DNA from: a virus
IMG/VR virus record: IMGVR_UViG_3300005581_000004
Coordinates: 1 to 29,824 of that record
Direction: 5' to 3' (one strand)
Length of the DNA stretch: 29,824 nt
A program made the position numbers and the translations under genes. The notes under the pieces are model-generated. The model was not told where the DNA came from. It ran no database searches and was given only the letters and a program-made list of their open reading frames with translations. Positions 1 through 7,056 of the stretch are shown one piece after another. Within the stretch, counting starts at the first letter, position 1. Each line of letters opens with the position of its first letter.

Positions 1-80
1 TATCCCAGGAATAACCCAATCGAGTTCTATTCTTCCTACTTTATCTATTCTGTAGAGTGTTTTCATGTGGTTTGGATATT
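1..80. repeat. 80-bp terminal direct repeat, left copy
   Basis: These 80 bases are identical to the last 80 bases of the window (29745-29824). A minus-strand gene stays in frame when the two copies are merged, so the likeliest reading is an assembly overlap from a circular or circularly permuted genome. A true short terminal repeat cannot be excluded, but it would cut a gene in two. Confidence 0.95.
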
Positions 81-390
81 GTAAAATCATTTCGTAGGAT
101 TCTGGAGCAGTCTGTCGACCTATGAACCAGTTTCGAACAACATTGTCAGCCCATGGTTCTTTATGAGACAAAACAAAAACATAAAAGGGACTTTCGTATC
201 GATTCTTATTTTCCTCTATGCACTTTTCAAATTCCTTTACAAATTCGTGCTGGTACCCATCAAGGATTTCCTCAGTCGTAATTGTTGGAGAATCTTTTAA
301 TAAAATGTCATAGACCGCTTGACCAACTCTTTTCCCTTTTTTCCCATATTTGTTTATGTCGTATTTATCTTTTTCAGGTGCTTGATCCAT
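1..390 (-). CDS. hypothetical protein, 5' part of a gene crossing the circle join
   Basis: I do not recognise this protein. The frame opens at ATG 390 (MDQAPEKDKY) and runs without a stop to base 1; 130 codons lie here. It continues in frame from base 29744 to a TAA at 29649, giving a 161-residue protein. The start is weakly supported: no good Shine-Dalgarno site precedes it, but the upstream small gene ends inside it (374), so translational coupling is plausible. The N-terminus is charged (EKDKYDINKYGKKGKR). The centre is aromatic, with motifs such as PFYVFVLSHKEPW and DNVVRNWFIGRQTAPESYEM, and the C-terminus contains IELDWVIPGIQDIR. It has no membrane segment. It sits just upstream of scaffold and capsid, so it is probably expressed late. 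Confidence 0.75.
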   Translation of the reverse strand, partial: MDQAPEKDKYDINKYGKKGKRVGQAVYDILLKDSPTITTEEILDGYQHEFVKEFEKCIEENKNRYESPFYVFVLSHKEPWADNVVRNWFIGRQTAPESYEMILQYPNHMKTLYRIDKVGRIELDWVIPGI

Positions 391-574
391 AACGTCCAAG
401 AGTTACATGTTTTGAAAGTCTTACTTCAGAATTTCGAAATGTCCAAATTTCACAATTGTCTAAAAAAACAATCCAATAAATCTCCCCCTCCTCGCCACTA
501 TCAACGAGAAAATTTGCATATCCATGCCCTTTAGAGGTTTGCATAGAAATAATTGGATTTAATTGAAGAATCAT
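374..574 (-). CDS. small hypothetical protein, 66 aa
   Basis: An acidic-to-neutral protein with a dense aromatic core (residues about 18-45, KGHGYANFLVDSGEEGEIYW then IVFLDNCEIW) that looks like a small beta-rich fold. It has no membrane segment and no motif I recognise. Its last 17 bases overlap the start of the gene at 390, a coupling arrangement seen repeatedly in this operon. The start at ATG 574 lacks a strong Shine-Dalgarno site. It is the first gene after about 250 non-coding bases within the late strand. Confidence 0.6.
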   Translation of the reverse strand: MILQLNPIISMQTSKGHGYANFLVDSGEEGEIYWIVFLDNCEIWTFRNSEVRLSKHVTLGRYGSST

Positions 575-641
575 TTATTGTTAAAATAACAAAAGAGAGT
601 AATTAATACTATCTTTTTGAAACTAGAGAATAACTTTTAAC

Positions 642-654
642 TCCCAAATTGGGA
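642..654. promoter_or_regulatory. 13-bp palindrome, possible operator
   Basis: TCCCAAATTGGGA is a perfect inverted repeat around one central base, in non-coding DNA upstream of the minus-strand gene that starts at 574. Its size and position would fit a dimeric repressor site, or the base of a small hairpin in a plus-strand RNA. No second copy was noticed. Confidence 0.3.
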
Positions 655-691
655 AAGGAGTAACGCCCTGGTTGTTTACGAAATTTTTATT

Positions 692-719
692 AGAGAGGTT
701 TAGGCCTCTCTTTTTTTTT
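692..719 (+). terminator. rho-independent terminator (plus strand)
   Basis: A 7-bp stem AGAGAGG/CCTCTCT (692-698 with 705-711), a 6-base loop and nine T residues. On the minus strand the hairpin is not followed by a T run, so it acts on plus-strand transcripts, yet no plus-strand gene lies upstream in this region. Confidence 0.75.
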
Positions 720-828
720 AAAAATCTACTCCATTACCAAACCGTTGGCCACTTTTTGATCATAAAGCTAAAGAGCAGAAATCAAGCATTGTTTTTGATC
801 AAAAAAAATCTAACGCATTACTGAATTT

Positions 829-1098
829 TCAACAACGCCATTTCTTACGAGCGAGCCTTAGACGAGATTTTGGATTTGCTGCCGCTTCGGGAAACATCTT
901 CATTTGTCCTGCGGATCTAGCGCAATAAGACTTTCTACGTGCTTCTCTTTTTGGCCCTGGGTCTTTCTCTGTTACAGCCATACTAAGCTTAGAGCCTGGA
1001 TTTTCTCGTCTATAGGACTCAATTCCCTTTTTTGATAGACCGCCAGATTTCGACTGTCCTTCGGCTCTCTGCCAAGCAGGGGTTTTGTATTTTGCCAT
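829..1098 (-). CDS. small basic phage protein (AWQRAEG / RRKSYCAR type), 89 aa
   Basis: A very basic protein. Its features are TPAWQRAEGQSKSGGLSKKG near the N-terminus, NPGS and VTEKDPGPKREARRKSYCAR in the middle, and a tail ending RLARKKWRC. I know this pattern of W-x-R-x-E-G, GGLN/S-x-KG and a final W-rich basic tail from many small phage proteins of unknown function (I believe DUF6321-like; not checked). The start at ATG 1098 is supported by AGGAG eight bases upstream. It is the last gene of the small basic cluster that follows the portal. Its charge and position suggest a virion-internal or DNA-binding role, which is inference. Confidence 0.8.
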   Translation of the reverse strand: MAKYKTPAWQRAEGQSKSGGLSKKGIESYRRENPGSKLSMAVTEKDPGPKREARRKSYCARSAGQMKMFPEAAANPKSRLRLARKKWRC

Positions 1099-1116
1099 GG
1101 TGACTCTCCTAAAACT

Positions 1117-1380
1117 TTAACGTGATGGTTTAGAGCGACTAGGTGCATCTGTTTTTACCAATGTCGGTTTGCCACCAACACCCTGTTTTTTAGCTCTTTT
1201 GCGTTTTACGGCAGACTCTATTTCAGATCGACTCATTTGCTGGGCTTTTGAGAGAGGAACGCATTTGGGGTAACCCTTTGACTCAAGTTTTGCCTTGGAG
1301 CGACCACAGGGCTCAAAAGAGCCATTCTTGCGCTTTCCGATGTTTACCCACTTCTCAGCGAACCATTTTTTAAGACTCAT
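1117..1380 (-). CDS. small basic protein (WVNIG...CGRS...YPKCVP type), 87 aa
   Basis: The frame is open further upstream, but ATG 1380 is preceded by an excellent Shine-Dalgarno site (GGGGAGGTGGGT), so the protein begins MSLKKWFAEKWVNIGKRKNG. It carries the pattern W-V-x-I-G...CGRS...GYPKCVP, then KRKRAKKQGVGGKPTLV. This combination is familiar from small proteins of many environmental phages and some giant viruses (DUF5872-like neighbourhood; not checked). Two Cys residues in CGRS and PKCVP could bind metal or form a disulfide. It overlaps the upstream 50-aa gene by 11 bases, which implies coupled translation. Confidence 0.8.
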   Translation of the reverse strand: MSLKKWFAEKWVNIGKRKNGSFEPCGRSKAKLESKGYPKCVPLSKAQQMSRSEIESAVKRKRAKKQGVGGKPTLVKTDAPSRSKPSR

Positions 1381-1522
1381 ACCCACCTCCCCGAGCTTTA
1401 TATGTTTTGACAAGCCAAGCGTTGGCGTAAGCGGACGGATACACCTTGAATTTCTTCTTTGCTTCTGCTTTGACACGTGCATATAAAGCCGGATTGGTCG
1501 GTTTTGGAGATCTACTTCCCAC
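1370..1522 (-). CDS. 50-aa basic protein with VYPSAYANAW motif
   Basis: A short gene starting with GTG 1522, eight bases downstream of AGGAG, and ending at TAA 1370. The protein contains KPTNPALYARVKAEAKKKF followed by KVYPSAYANAWLVKTYKARG. The 'VYPSAYANA...YK.RGG' signature is a strongly conserved small domain (DUF5872-like) that I recognise from many phage and giant-virus proteins of unknown function. It overlaps the genes on both sides by 11 bases, so the three genes probably form a translationally coupled set. It is likely a nucleic-acid-associated virion protein, by charge and company only. Confidence 0.85.
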   Translation of the reverse strand: MGSRSPKPTNPALYARVKAEAKKKFKVYPSAYANAWLVKTYKARGGGYES

Positions 1523-1706
1523 GCTGAAAGCTCCTGAGAGTTAACGCAAGGTTTGCCCTTTTTCCAAGCTTACCGCCCTTTTGAGCTGCTTTTTCGAGCT
1601 TGCCTACAGGTATTTTTTTCCCTGCAGGTACACCCATTTGCTTGTGAAGCTTGCCCTTTGACTCTGGCTTTAGAGCCTCTTGTATCCATAGTTTTTTTTT
1701 ATGCAT
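1512..1706 (-). CDS. small Lys-rich protein (WIQEAL...GKLGKRA type), 64 aa
   Basis: The protein has KKLWIQEALKPESKGKLHKQ, GVPAGKKIPVGKLEKAAQKG and GKLGKRANLALTLRSF. The order 'WIQ.A.....G.L...LG...G.KIP...L..A...GGKLGKRA.LA.TL' is a small conserved module I know from environmental phages and some giant viruses, function unknown. The ATG overlaps the end of the upstream gene as TAGTATG, so it is read by coupling rather than from its own strong SD. The downstream GTG gene begins inside its last codons. Confidence 0.8.
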   Translation of the reverse strand: MHKKKLWIQEALKPESKGKLHKQMGVPAGKKIPVGKLEKAAQKGGKLGKRANLALTLRSFQRGK

Positions 1707-1707
1707 A

Positions 1708-1998
1708 CTATTTTTTCTTTTTGGCCATCAGTTTAATTGTAAGAAGAGCCTTTTCCCCTTTCATGTGCTTTTTGAGTTGTGCTGGTGAATACTTCTCGTA
1801 TTCTTTAGCATGTTCTTTGCTTAGTCCAGAAAGTTTTTTAGAGCCTTTATCCATTTTCGCCACAGATTCGAAAGGTTTCCTACCCATCTCTTTTTCCATG
1901 CCCTTTGATTCATCGGCCCTCGCTTTGAGAGATTGTTTCTTTTTGCCTTTTCGCATTGCTAACGACTCTTTTAGGCGATCCATATACCCTTGTTTCAT
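1708..1998 (-). CDS. very basic, Lys-rich protein, 96 aa
   Basis: About one third of the residues are Lys or Arg, spread along the whole length and ending in LMAKKKK. The middle carries SKKLSGLSKEHAKEYEKYSP, predicted to be helical. ATG 1998 follows AAGGA with a six-base spacing. It has no signal peptide or membrane segment. It resembles a histone-like or DNA-condensing small protein in composition only; homology was not established. It lies in the middle of the cluster between portal and scaffold and probably goes into the head with the DNA. Confidence 0.75.
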   Translation of the reverse strand: MKQGYMDRLKESLAMRKGKKKQSLKARADESKGMEKEMGRKPFESVAKMDKGSKKLSGLSKEHAKEYEKYSPAQLKKHMKGEKALLTIKLMAKKKK

Positions 1999-2007
1999 AG
2001 AGGTTCC

Positions 2008-2148
2008 TTAATGTTGAAGGTACGGCATCGACAAAGGTTTATTTTTACACCTTTGCAGTTCTTTGAGATTTTTTTTATCCAAGCCCGTAGATCTCATTAC
2101 TTTTTGAGCTACCTGACGGGCTTTGTCGTTTTTGGGTAAACCGACCAT
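2008..2148 (-). CDS. small basic hypothetical protein, 46 aa
   Basis: The open frame extends further up, but ATG 2148 sits directly after the TAG of the previous gene (TAGTATGG), the same coupling used by the gene at 1706. The product begins MVGLPKNDKARQVAQKVMRS and is basic and probably helical. There is no independent SD, so translation would depend on the upstream gene. I know no family for it. Confidence 0.6.
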   Translation of the reverse strand: MVGLPKNDKARQVAQKVMRSTGLDKKNLKELQRCKNKPLSMPYLQH

Positions 2149-2149
2149 A

Positions 2150-2386
2150 CTATTTTTGGTATGATTGAAATTTATCTGCTTGATGAGCACCATAAGCATT
2201 GATCTCATCAATTCCGCTCATTGAATCATCCAAATATCCGCCTCTAAGCTCTGGACTTCTTGGGTATTGTGCCATCACAACATTTTGGGGCAGATTAGCG
2301 TAATCGCCTCTTCCAACCATCGGATCATTGCCAGTAACGAAAGAACCTTTTTTCTTACCGTTCTCCATAGCATCTTTCTTTTTCAT
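2150..2386 (-). CDS. hypothetical protein, 78 aa
   Basis: The protein is hydrophilic, with a basic start (MKKKDAMENGKKKG) and a Gly/Tyr/Asp-rich middle (GRGDYANLPQNVVMAQYPRS). ATG 2386 follows GAGG at five bases. The second half looks like an extended, possibly disordered tail (DDSMSGIDEINAYGAHQADK). I do not recognise a family. It is second in the small-gene cluster after the portal. Confidence 0.7.
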   Translation of the reverse strand: MKKKDAMENGKKKGSFVTGNDPMVGRGDYANLPQNVVMAQYPRSPELRGGYLDDSMSGIDEINAYGAHQADKFQSYQK

Positions 2387-2392
2387 AGTACC

Positions 2393-2599
2393 TCATATAG
2401 TAGTAAAAAGTTGTTTGTAGTTGGGACATTTCCTAGGATTTATTTTGACCACCCAGAGCCCTCTCAACAATCTGCCCAAGCTCATTTTTGTTTGAACTTT
2501 AGCCCATAAATTTAAAATAAACATTTTAAGAGTATCTTGCGAAGCAAAAAAACGTTTGATAGGATTCGGATAACCGACAAAACTAAGATGATAGATCAT
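2393..2599 (-). CDS. small hypothetical protein, 68 aa
   Basis: ATG 2599 follows AAGGA with a seven-base spacing (an earlier ATG at 2605 lies inside the SD region). The gene overlaps the 3' end of portal by 17 bases. The product is hydrophobic and basic (MIYHLSFVGYPNPIKRFFAS, then GRLLRGLWVVKINPRKCP). The good SD and coupling argue that it is real; the lack of any recognised family keeps confidence moderate. Confidence 0.55.
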   Translation of the reverse strand: MIYHLSFVGYPNPIKRFFASQDTLKMFILNLWAKVQTKMSLGRLLRGLWVVKINPRKCPNYKQLFTTI

Positions 2600-4661
2600 A
2601 AGCATTTCCTTGAAGAGCCACAGGCATTGTGGATTGTGCTTGTGCGGGAGGCACTCTTTGTTCTAGCTCTTCTCTCTTCTCTTCTTTTTTAGACTCTTCT
2701 TGTAACATTTTGATTAAGTCTAAAGCTTTTTCTAATTGTGCAAGATCGATTGAAGTAAGCTCTTTTGCCGCTCTAACTCTATCGTACATAGCAAGTTCAC
2801 GGTCTTTTTGCGCTTCTGCAAGCCGTTCAACAGCCAACGCCCTGTTCTCTTCCATTCGCGACATTCTTTCAAAACCAAGGCCCTTATTTGCAATCGCTCT
2901 TGAGTTCGCTTCATCAATTTGACTTTGAAGCATCTGACCTTGAAGTTGTGTTTGTTGTTGCATCTGTTGCGCTTGAATTTGCTCTTGCATCGCTAGGGAC
3001 TTCATGAGCTTATCTTTATTCTGAAGTGAAGAAGCTTCAATCAGTTGATCGGAAGGGATCGGCAATCCCATTTGTTTGAGCTGTATCAGTTGAGCAAACT
3101 GCATCTGCTTTTGCGTTGAAGTGTTGAGACCTTCCTCTACAACTGCGTCATACTTCATGAATGCTCTATTATAAAACTCTTGTGTCGGCTCTTCTTGAAT
3201 GATTCTTTTCACTTTACCCGGAGTGTAATTATTTTGAACTAAATCGACACAGAGGTTGCCTAGGAGCTTTTGAGCCTGGTCTAAGTGATCAAAAAGAATT
3301 TGTAGTGTTGTGAGTCCTGCACCCTGCCTCAGCATTGAGAGTATGCCGGATTGGTCATCTTTCGCCGCACCTAATAGCTCTTCATTGACTCCCGAGATCT
3401 CATTTACTTCTTGTGCTAGTAGCTGAGAAAGCTGAATCATGGACGGTGGCACTTGCGGGGGTTCAATTCTTCTTACATCATCGATTGACGCTTCAGATTT
3501 GATAGCGAGTCCTCGCCCTTGCCCTTGTAAAAAGACATCTTTCGGGTTCACCAAAGCATCTTCTTTATAAATAAAGCCCGAAGTCATTTGAGATTCTAAG
3601 ATATCAAGCTCGATAATGCGACGACGATTATAAAGATATTGTGAATCTCTTAGACCTCTCACCATCCCTTGTATACGCCAAGGAAAATACGGAATGTGAG
3701 GGTTATAGTACCCAAACACCGGCACAAACGGATACCGATCAATACCCAAGGGGTTCAAGCCGTGGTACATGACTTTGCCTTGAACAACGATAGCCAGCTT
3801 GCAAGTCGGAATCAAATTGTCTACAGCAATCACTTGCTTGAACATACTCAAGTACTCTTTGAGATCCTGATCGTTGCCCTTCCACTCCATGCACTCACCA
3901 GTTTGAGTGTCGACGATCATTTTTTGATTTCGAGTATCTAAGTACCAAAATTCATCATAGATGAGCAGGTCTTGCATCCCGTAGTTATAAGCCTCGGGCA
4001 TAAACTGAAACTTTCCGTCTCGATTCCCCCAGCCTCTCATTTGCTCGATATCTTTTTCTCTACCGGGCAAAAGAGCTTTCGCTTGCTCTCTAGAGACATA
4101 CTTTCTTGACCATACGTTATTGCAGTCACTGAGATCAGCTTTTTTAAAGTAAGGATCTATTAGAAACGAGTTATAAGCGTTATTTGATACTTCTATAGAT
4201 CCGTTCACAGGATCTTTCGAATAGTTTAGAGACACTGAAAGTAAGTTCATTCCTGTGATCAGTGAGCCGTGGAACGCTTCTGAGATAGTCTCCAAAACTT
4301 GATTGTTGTTATTGATGTTGTAAAGAATCTTAGTAAATTGAGAGGCTGTTTGATCTGATGACCCTTCTACAGCTGTGACAATAGTGCTCTTTCTGTGCTG
4401 TCTCTGATAGCCTGTGACCATATTGACGACGCGTTTAATTCTATTAAAATTAAACTGCCTACGCCTGAACGCCGGAAGATTGCCGTAGATGTCGTTCCAA
4501 AGCGTTTGATCACCAGCTTCGAAGCGAGAGTCAATGTCAGCTTCAGACCAAAAAGATTGATTTATAGTGATGTTTTTAGCATAGACGTAGTCCATCAGTT
4601 TCAAAATATTATGATCATTATCTGTATAATATGTGTCTGAAAGCTGAGGAAACATAGTCAT
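2583..4661 (-). CDS. portal protein
   Basis: The dodecameric portal forms the DNA gate at one head vertex and docks terminase and tail. The length of about 690 residues, the N-terminal block with WNDIYGNLPAFRRRQFNFNR and NMVTGYQRQHRKS, and a central block with DEFWYLDTR and VPVFGYYNPHIPYFPWRIQG fit the P22-like portal group. The C-terminus is a long Gln-rich coiled-coil (QEQIQAQQMQQQTQLQGQ), which suggests a P22-type barrel reaching into the head. I chose ATG 4661 because AAGG lies eight bases upstream; an in-frame GTG at 4691 is possible and would add ten residues. It lies just downstream of TerL and a small membrane protein, the normal order. Confidence 0.9.
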   Translation of the reverse strand: MTMFPQLSDTYYTDNDHNILKLMDYVYAKNITINQSFWSEADIDSRFEAGDQTLWNDIYGNLPAFRRRQFNFNRIKRVVNMVTGYQRQHRKSTIVTAVEGSSDQTASQFTKILYNINNNNQVLETISEAFHGSLITGMNLLSVSLNYSKDPVNGSIEVSNNAYNSFLIDPYFKKADLSDCNNVWSRKYVSREQAKALLPGREKDIEQMRGWGNRDGKFQFMPEAYNYGMQDLLIYDEFWYLDTRNQKMIVDTQTGECMEWKGNDQDLKEYLSMFKQVIAVDNLIPTCKLAIVVQGKVMYHGLNPLGIDRYPFVPVFGYYNPHIPYFPWRIQGMVRGLRDSQYLYNRRRIIELDILESQMTSGFIYKEDALVNPKDVFLQGQGRGLAIKSEASIDDVRRIEPPQVPPSMIQLSQLLAQEVNEISGVNEELLGAAKDDQSGILSMLRQGAGLTTLQILFDHLDQAQKLLGNLCVDLVQNNYTPGKVKRIIQEEPTQEFYNRAFMKYDAVVEEGLNTSTQKQMQFAQLIQLKQMGLPIPSDQLIEASSLQNKDKLMKSLAMQEQIQAQQMQQQTQLQGQMLQSQIDEANSRAIANKGLGFERMSRMEENRALAVERLAEAQKDRELAMYDRVRAAKELTSIDLAQLEKALDLIKMLQEESKKEEKREELEQRVPPAQAQSTMPVALQGNAYDLSS

Positions 4662-4733
4662 GAGAAAAGCCTTTTTTTGACTTCTCTTCACGATAGAGTA
4701 ATCACATTAAAAACTCAAAAAAAAACTAATAGC

Positions 4734-4958
4734 TTATTTTTTAGCTTTCGTAAGCGTCTTTTGTCTCTCGAGCTCTAGCATTCTTAAAGAAAGATTTGTA
4801 AGCTCATTTTTTGTTTCTCTAAGACTCTTTGTAGCTTCGAAAAGCTCTGTTCTTACATCAAATAAAACTGACTCTAAAAGATCAATTTCTTTTCTTGTGA
4901 AGTAGACTAAAAAAAGAAAAACTAATCCTGCAATAATAGAAAAAATTGTTATAATCAT
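4734..4958 (-). CDS. membrane-anchored coiled-coil protein, possible spanin or holin-like
   Basis: Residues about 2-20 (IITIFSIIAGLVFLFLVYF) form one transmembrane helix, followed by a charged heptad-rich segment (KEIDLLESVLFDVRTELFEA...LTNLSLRMLELERQ) and a basic tail. The topology, N-in with a periplasmic coiled-coil, is that of an inner-membrane spanin (Rz-like), but it could equally be a holin accessory or a virion protein. The ATG is one base after the TerL stop (TAAAATG), so it is translationally coupled. No endolysin adjoins it, so the lysis role is only inferred. Confidence 0.75.
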   Translation of the reverse strand: MIITIFSIIAGLVFLFLVYFTRKEIDLLESVLFDVRTELFEATKSLRETKNELTNLSLRMLELERQKTLTKAKK

Positions 4959-4959
4959 T

Positions 4960-6279
4960 TTAAAAATAGGGTTGAATGTTTAAGTTTGGATCTGGAATTT
5001 GAAAAGGATTCGGCACAGGTGAATTCTCATAAAAAGCTTTCTTAAACTCTTCTTCCCAGTCAACTTTTTCAGAAGATTTCTTATAAAAGTGTGAAAAGAT
5101 TCCGTAGCGTAGGGCGTCGGGTAAGTGATCTTCAATCTTGAGCGGACGATCTTGACCAGAACTTTGACTCTTCGGATCCCAAGTGTAGTTTTGAAGAGAT
5201 CGAATTAGATTTACGCAGTTCGCTCTAATCTTTACAGCTCCCCCGCTTATCATGTCAGCAGTATAACGAATCCCTTCTATAACTTCGTTTGAAGCGTATT
5301 TTGGCTTTAGACCAACTCTGATGAGTTCTGTTCTAAAAGAAGTAGCGCTTGGGTCTAGATAGATTCCATAAATATTTTTATTCTTTACGAACTTTAAAAG
5401 ATCTTCAGCGTATTCACTATCTGTTTTTTGTCTTTGTCTTTCTTTAGAGTCCCAGTAGTACTCCTGTTCTACCACGATTTTCGGATACTTAGAGCCGAAA
5501 AACGAGATGAGCAGAAAAGCTGTTGCGTTCGTTGTGCCGTAATCAATAGCGACAATAGAGTAAAGGGGCACACCGGGGCTCTCTTTCACTACATGAACTT
5601 CTTGATCGAAGAAGTCGTAGACAGCACCCGACGCCATAACCCATTCGCCGAGAATAAATCTTTGGTACCAGAGACCTTTGTACTGACGCTTCAAATAATC
5701 TTTTGTCTCTTCTGTAACAAGCGGATTGTCATCGAGAGTGAATTTCCAACTTTTGACGTCAGGGTTGTTATCTATAAAATCTTTTTTAATGAAGTGAAAT
5801 GGAGAGTCGGGGTTCGTAGTCATGAAGATTCGAGCATCTCCCATCGCACACCGTGACACGAGCATCTTAATTACGCTCTCGGGAATTATAGTTGCTTCAT
5901 CAACGTAAGCGCCTAACGCTGTCATTCCTCGAATTTTTGTTTCAGCTCTCTCATCGTCGCAACCGATCAAGTGCACGAGTCGACCCCATATGTACATCTC
6001 GCGCTTGCCGTACCAAAACTTCATGTCATCGCCGATAAGAGATTGGAGGATCGGAAGAACGTTTCTCTTTATAGAATCAAAAGTGCGAGCGAGTAGAACA
6101 AACTCTCCTTGCTTCATTTTTGTGTTAGCATCAGTGATCTCTTTAAGAAAACGCCACAAACTAATGTAAGTTTTTCCCGAGCGAACTGAGCCCTGCCAAA
6201 TATTTATTTTAGCAGTCGATTCTTTAAATGAAGTTTTTTGTTGATTTGAAAAAACTGTCTCAAAACTTTTCACACGCAT
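4960..6279 (-). CDS. terL: terminase large subunit
   Basis: Motor and nuclease that cuts phage DNA and pumps it into the head. From ATG 6279 the protein has 439 residues. Walker A is GSVRSGKT (30-37), Walker B AYVDEA (124-129), and the coupling motif MTTNPD (153-158). The RNase H-like nuclease acids are D246 in AIDYGTT, D309 in YLDPSATSF, and D384/D388 in DHLPDAL. An in-frame TTG at 6318 would add 13 poorly conserved-looking residues, and I prefer the ATG. Its usual partner TerS lies about 2 kb upstream, separated by an opposite-strand cassette. It is followed at once by the small membrane protein and portal. Confidence 0.95.
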   Translation of the reverse strand: MRVKSFETVFSNQQKTSFKESTAKINIWQGSVRSGKTYISLWRFLKEITDANTKMKQGEFVLLARTFDSIKRNVLPILQSLIGDDMKFWYGKREMYIWGRLVHLIGCDDERAETKIRGMTALGAYVDEATIIPESVIKMLVSRCAMGDARIFMTTNPDSPFHFIKKDFIDNNPDVKSWKFTLDDNPLVTEETKDYLKRQYKGLWYQRFILGEWVMASGAVYDFFDQEVHVVKESPGVPLYSIVAIDYGTTNATAFLLISFFGSKYPKIVVEQEYYWDSKERQRQKTDSEYAEDLLKFVKNKNIYGIYLDPSATSFRTELIRVGLKPKYASNEVIEGIRYTADMISGGAVKIRANCVNLIRSLQNYTWDPKSQSSGQDRPLKIEDHLPDALRYGIFSHFYKKSSEKVDWEEEFKKAFYENSPVPNPFQIPDPNLNIQPYF

Positions 6280-6361
6280 ACTTACAATATATACATACGA
6301 GCAGATAAAAGAAAGCAAAAGTTATTCTATTTCAGTTTTTTTTCTTTTCGTTTGTTTAATG

Positions 6362-6391
6362 TTGCAATTAAATGAAGCAAAGTGCTAGATT
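6362..6391 (+). promoter_or_regulatory. weak sigma-70-like promoter candidate for the plus-strand cassette
   Basis: TTGCAA (6362-6367) and TAGATT (6386-6391) are separated by 18 bases, in the gap between the divergent TerL gene and the first cassette gene. Both boxes are imperfect. The position is right for the 6458-8357 cassette, but the match alone is weak. Confidence 0.3.
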
Positions 6392-6457
6392 TTGTGTAAT
6401 CTGATTGTTCTTCTTAGAAAAGACAAGATGAAACTAAAGAAAAAATTTGAGGCAACA

Positions 6458-6604
6458 ATGAAATTCATCAACACAGACAAAGGCATAGAACTTTTAATAG
6501 ATTCTTTTCAGTCTGACAAAAATGATCTTTGGTCAGATTTTGCGCTACTTTACGATATTAGAGCGCTTTATAGAAACTTTAAAAATGATGTACGAAAAGA
6601 TTAA
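6458..6604 (+). CDS. small hypothetical protein, 48 aa
   Basis: First gene of the plus-strand cassette. ATG 6458 follows GAGG at five bases in the context TTGAGGCAACA, a leader that recurs before other cassette genes (7044, 7653, 8202). An earlier in-frame ATG at 6428 lacks a good SD. The product starts MKFINTDKGIELLIDSFQSD and ends in a basic NFKNDVRKD. It looks like a small helical soluble protein; no family is recognised. Confidence 0.55.
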   Translation: MKFINTDKGIELLIDSFQSDKNDLWSDFALLYDIRALYRNFKNDVRKD

Positions 6605-6623
6605 TAATCAAAAAGGCAACATT

Positions 6624-7001
6624 ATGAAACTGACACATGAAGAGTTTATCAAAGATCCAAAAATCTCAATCATTCTAGAAACTTGCAGAAAGTTTAGAGA
6701 CAGGCACCCCAATTTTTACAGAAAAGGGACTTGGGAAAACGAAATTGAGTATCAGCTTGATCTAAACAGACTCTATGATTTTTACTTGAAAGATGAAGAA
6801 GATTATCTTCTTTATCCAGAAAATCTTGTAAGAGAATTCGCTACCCCTTCTACTAAATTTCAAGAAAATTTTATCACTTATTGCGGCACTATTATTGAAC
6901 AATCACGCGACGAAAGCGGGGTTCTTTTATTCAGTCAGATTTTTGACATTCAAAGAAGAGATCTAAAAGATCCCGAAAATTTTGTTGAAGATGAGCGATG
7001 A
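6624..7001 (+). CDS. hypothetical protein, 125 aa
   Basis: The frame is open from further upstream, but ATG 6624 follows AAAAGG and is the only start with a fair SD. The protein is charged and probably alpha-helical (MKLTHEEFIKDPKISIILET, then KGTWENEIEYQLDLNRLYDF, then a Cys-containing ITYCGTIIEQ). It has no signal peptide and no catalytic motif I recognise. It is the second gene of the cassette, and its end (DER-stop) overlaps an upstream potential start of the next gene. Confidence 0.65.
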   Translation: MKLTHEEFIKDPKISIILETCRKFRDRHPNFYRKGTWENEIEYQLDLNRLYDFYLKDEEDYLLYPENLVREFATPSTKFQENFITYCGTIIEQSRDESGVLLFSQIFDIQRRDLKDPENFVEDER

Positions 7002-7056
7002 CACTCATACTACAAGAAACTTTTTGAAAGCACTACAACAAATTGAGGCAATAAAA

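Larger units (their letters stand above)
575..828. other. non-coding gap inside the late strand
   Basis: This stretch has no credible ORF. It holds a 13-base odd palindrome at 642-654 (TCCCAAATTGGGA), an orphan plus-strand terminator at 692-719 and two copies of a TTTTTGATCA motif (about 754-763 and 791-800). It is the only sizeable gap in the minus-strand structural genes, so it could carry a late promoter or a small plus-strand RNA. I see no convincing sigma-70 promoter in either direction. Confidence 0.5.

Noticed and set aside
1553-2011. 152-codon plus-strand open frame
   Set aside because: It lies opposite four small minus-strand genes that have SD sites and recognisable motifs. Its Phe/Ser/Leu-rich translation is the usual complement of Lys-rich coding DNA.
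5428-5856. 142-codon plus-strand open frame inside TerL
   Set aside because: It is entirely antisense to well-conserved TerL motifs and has no SD or family signature.
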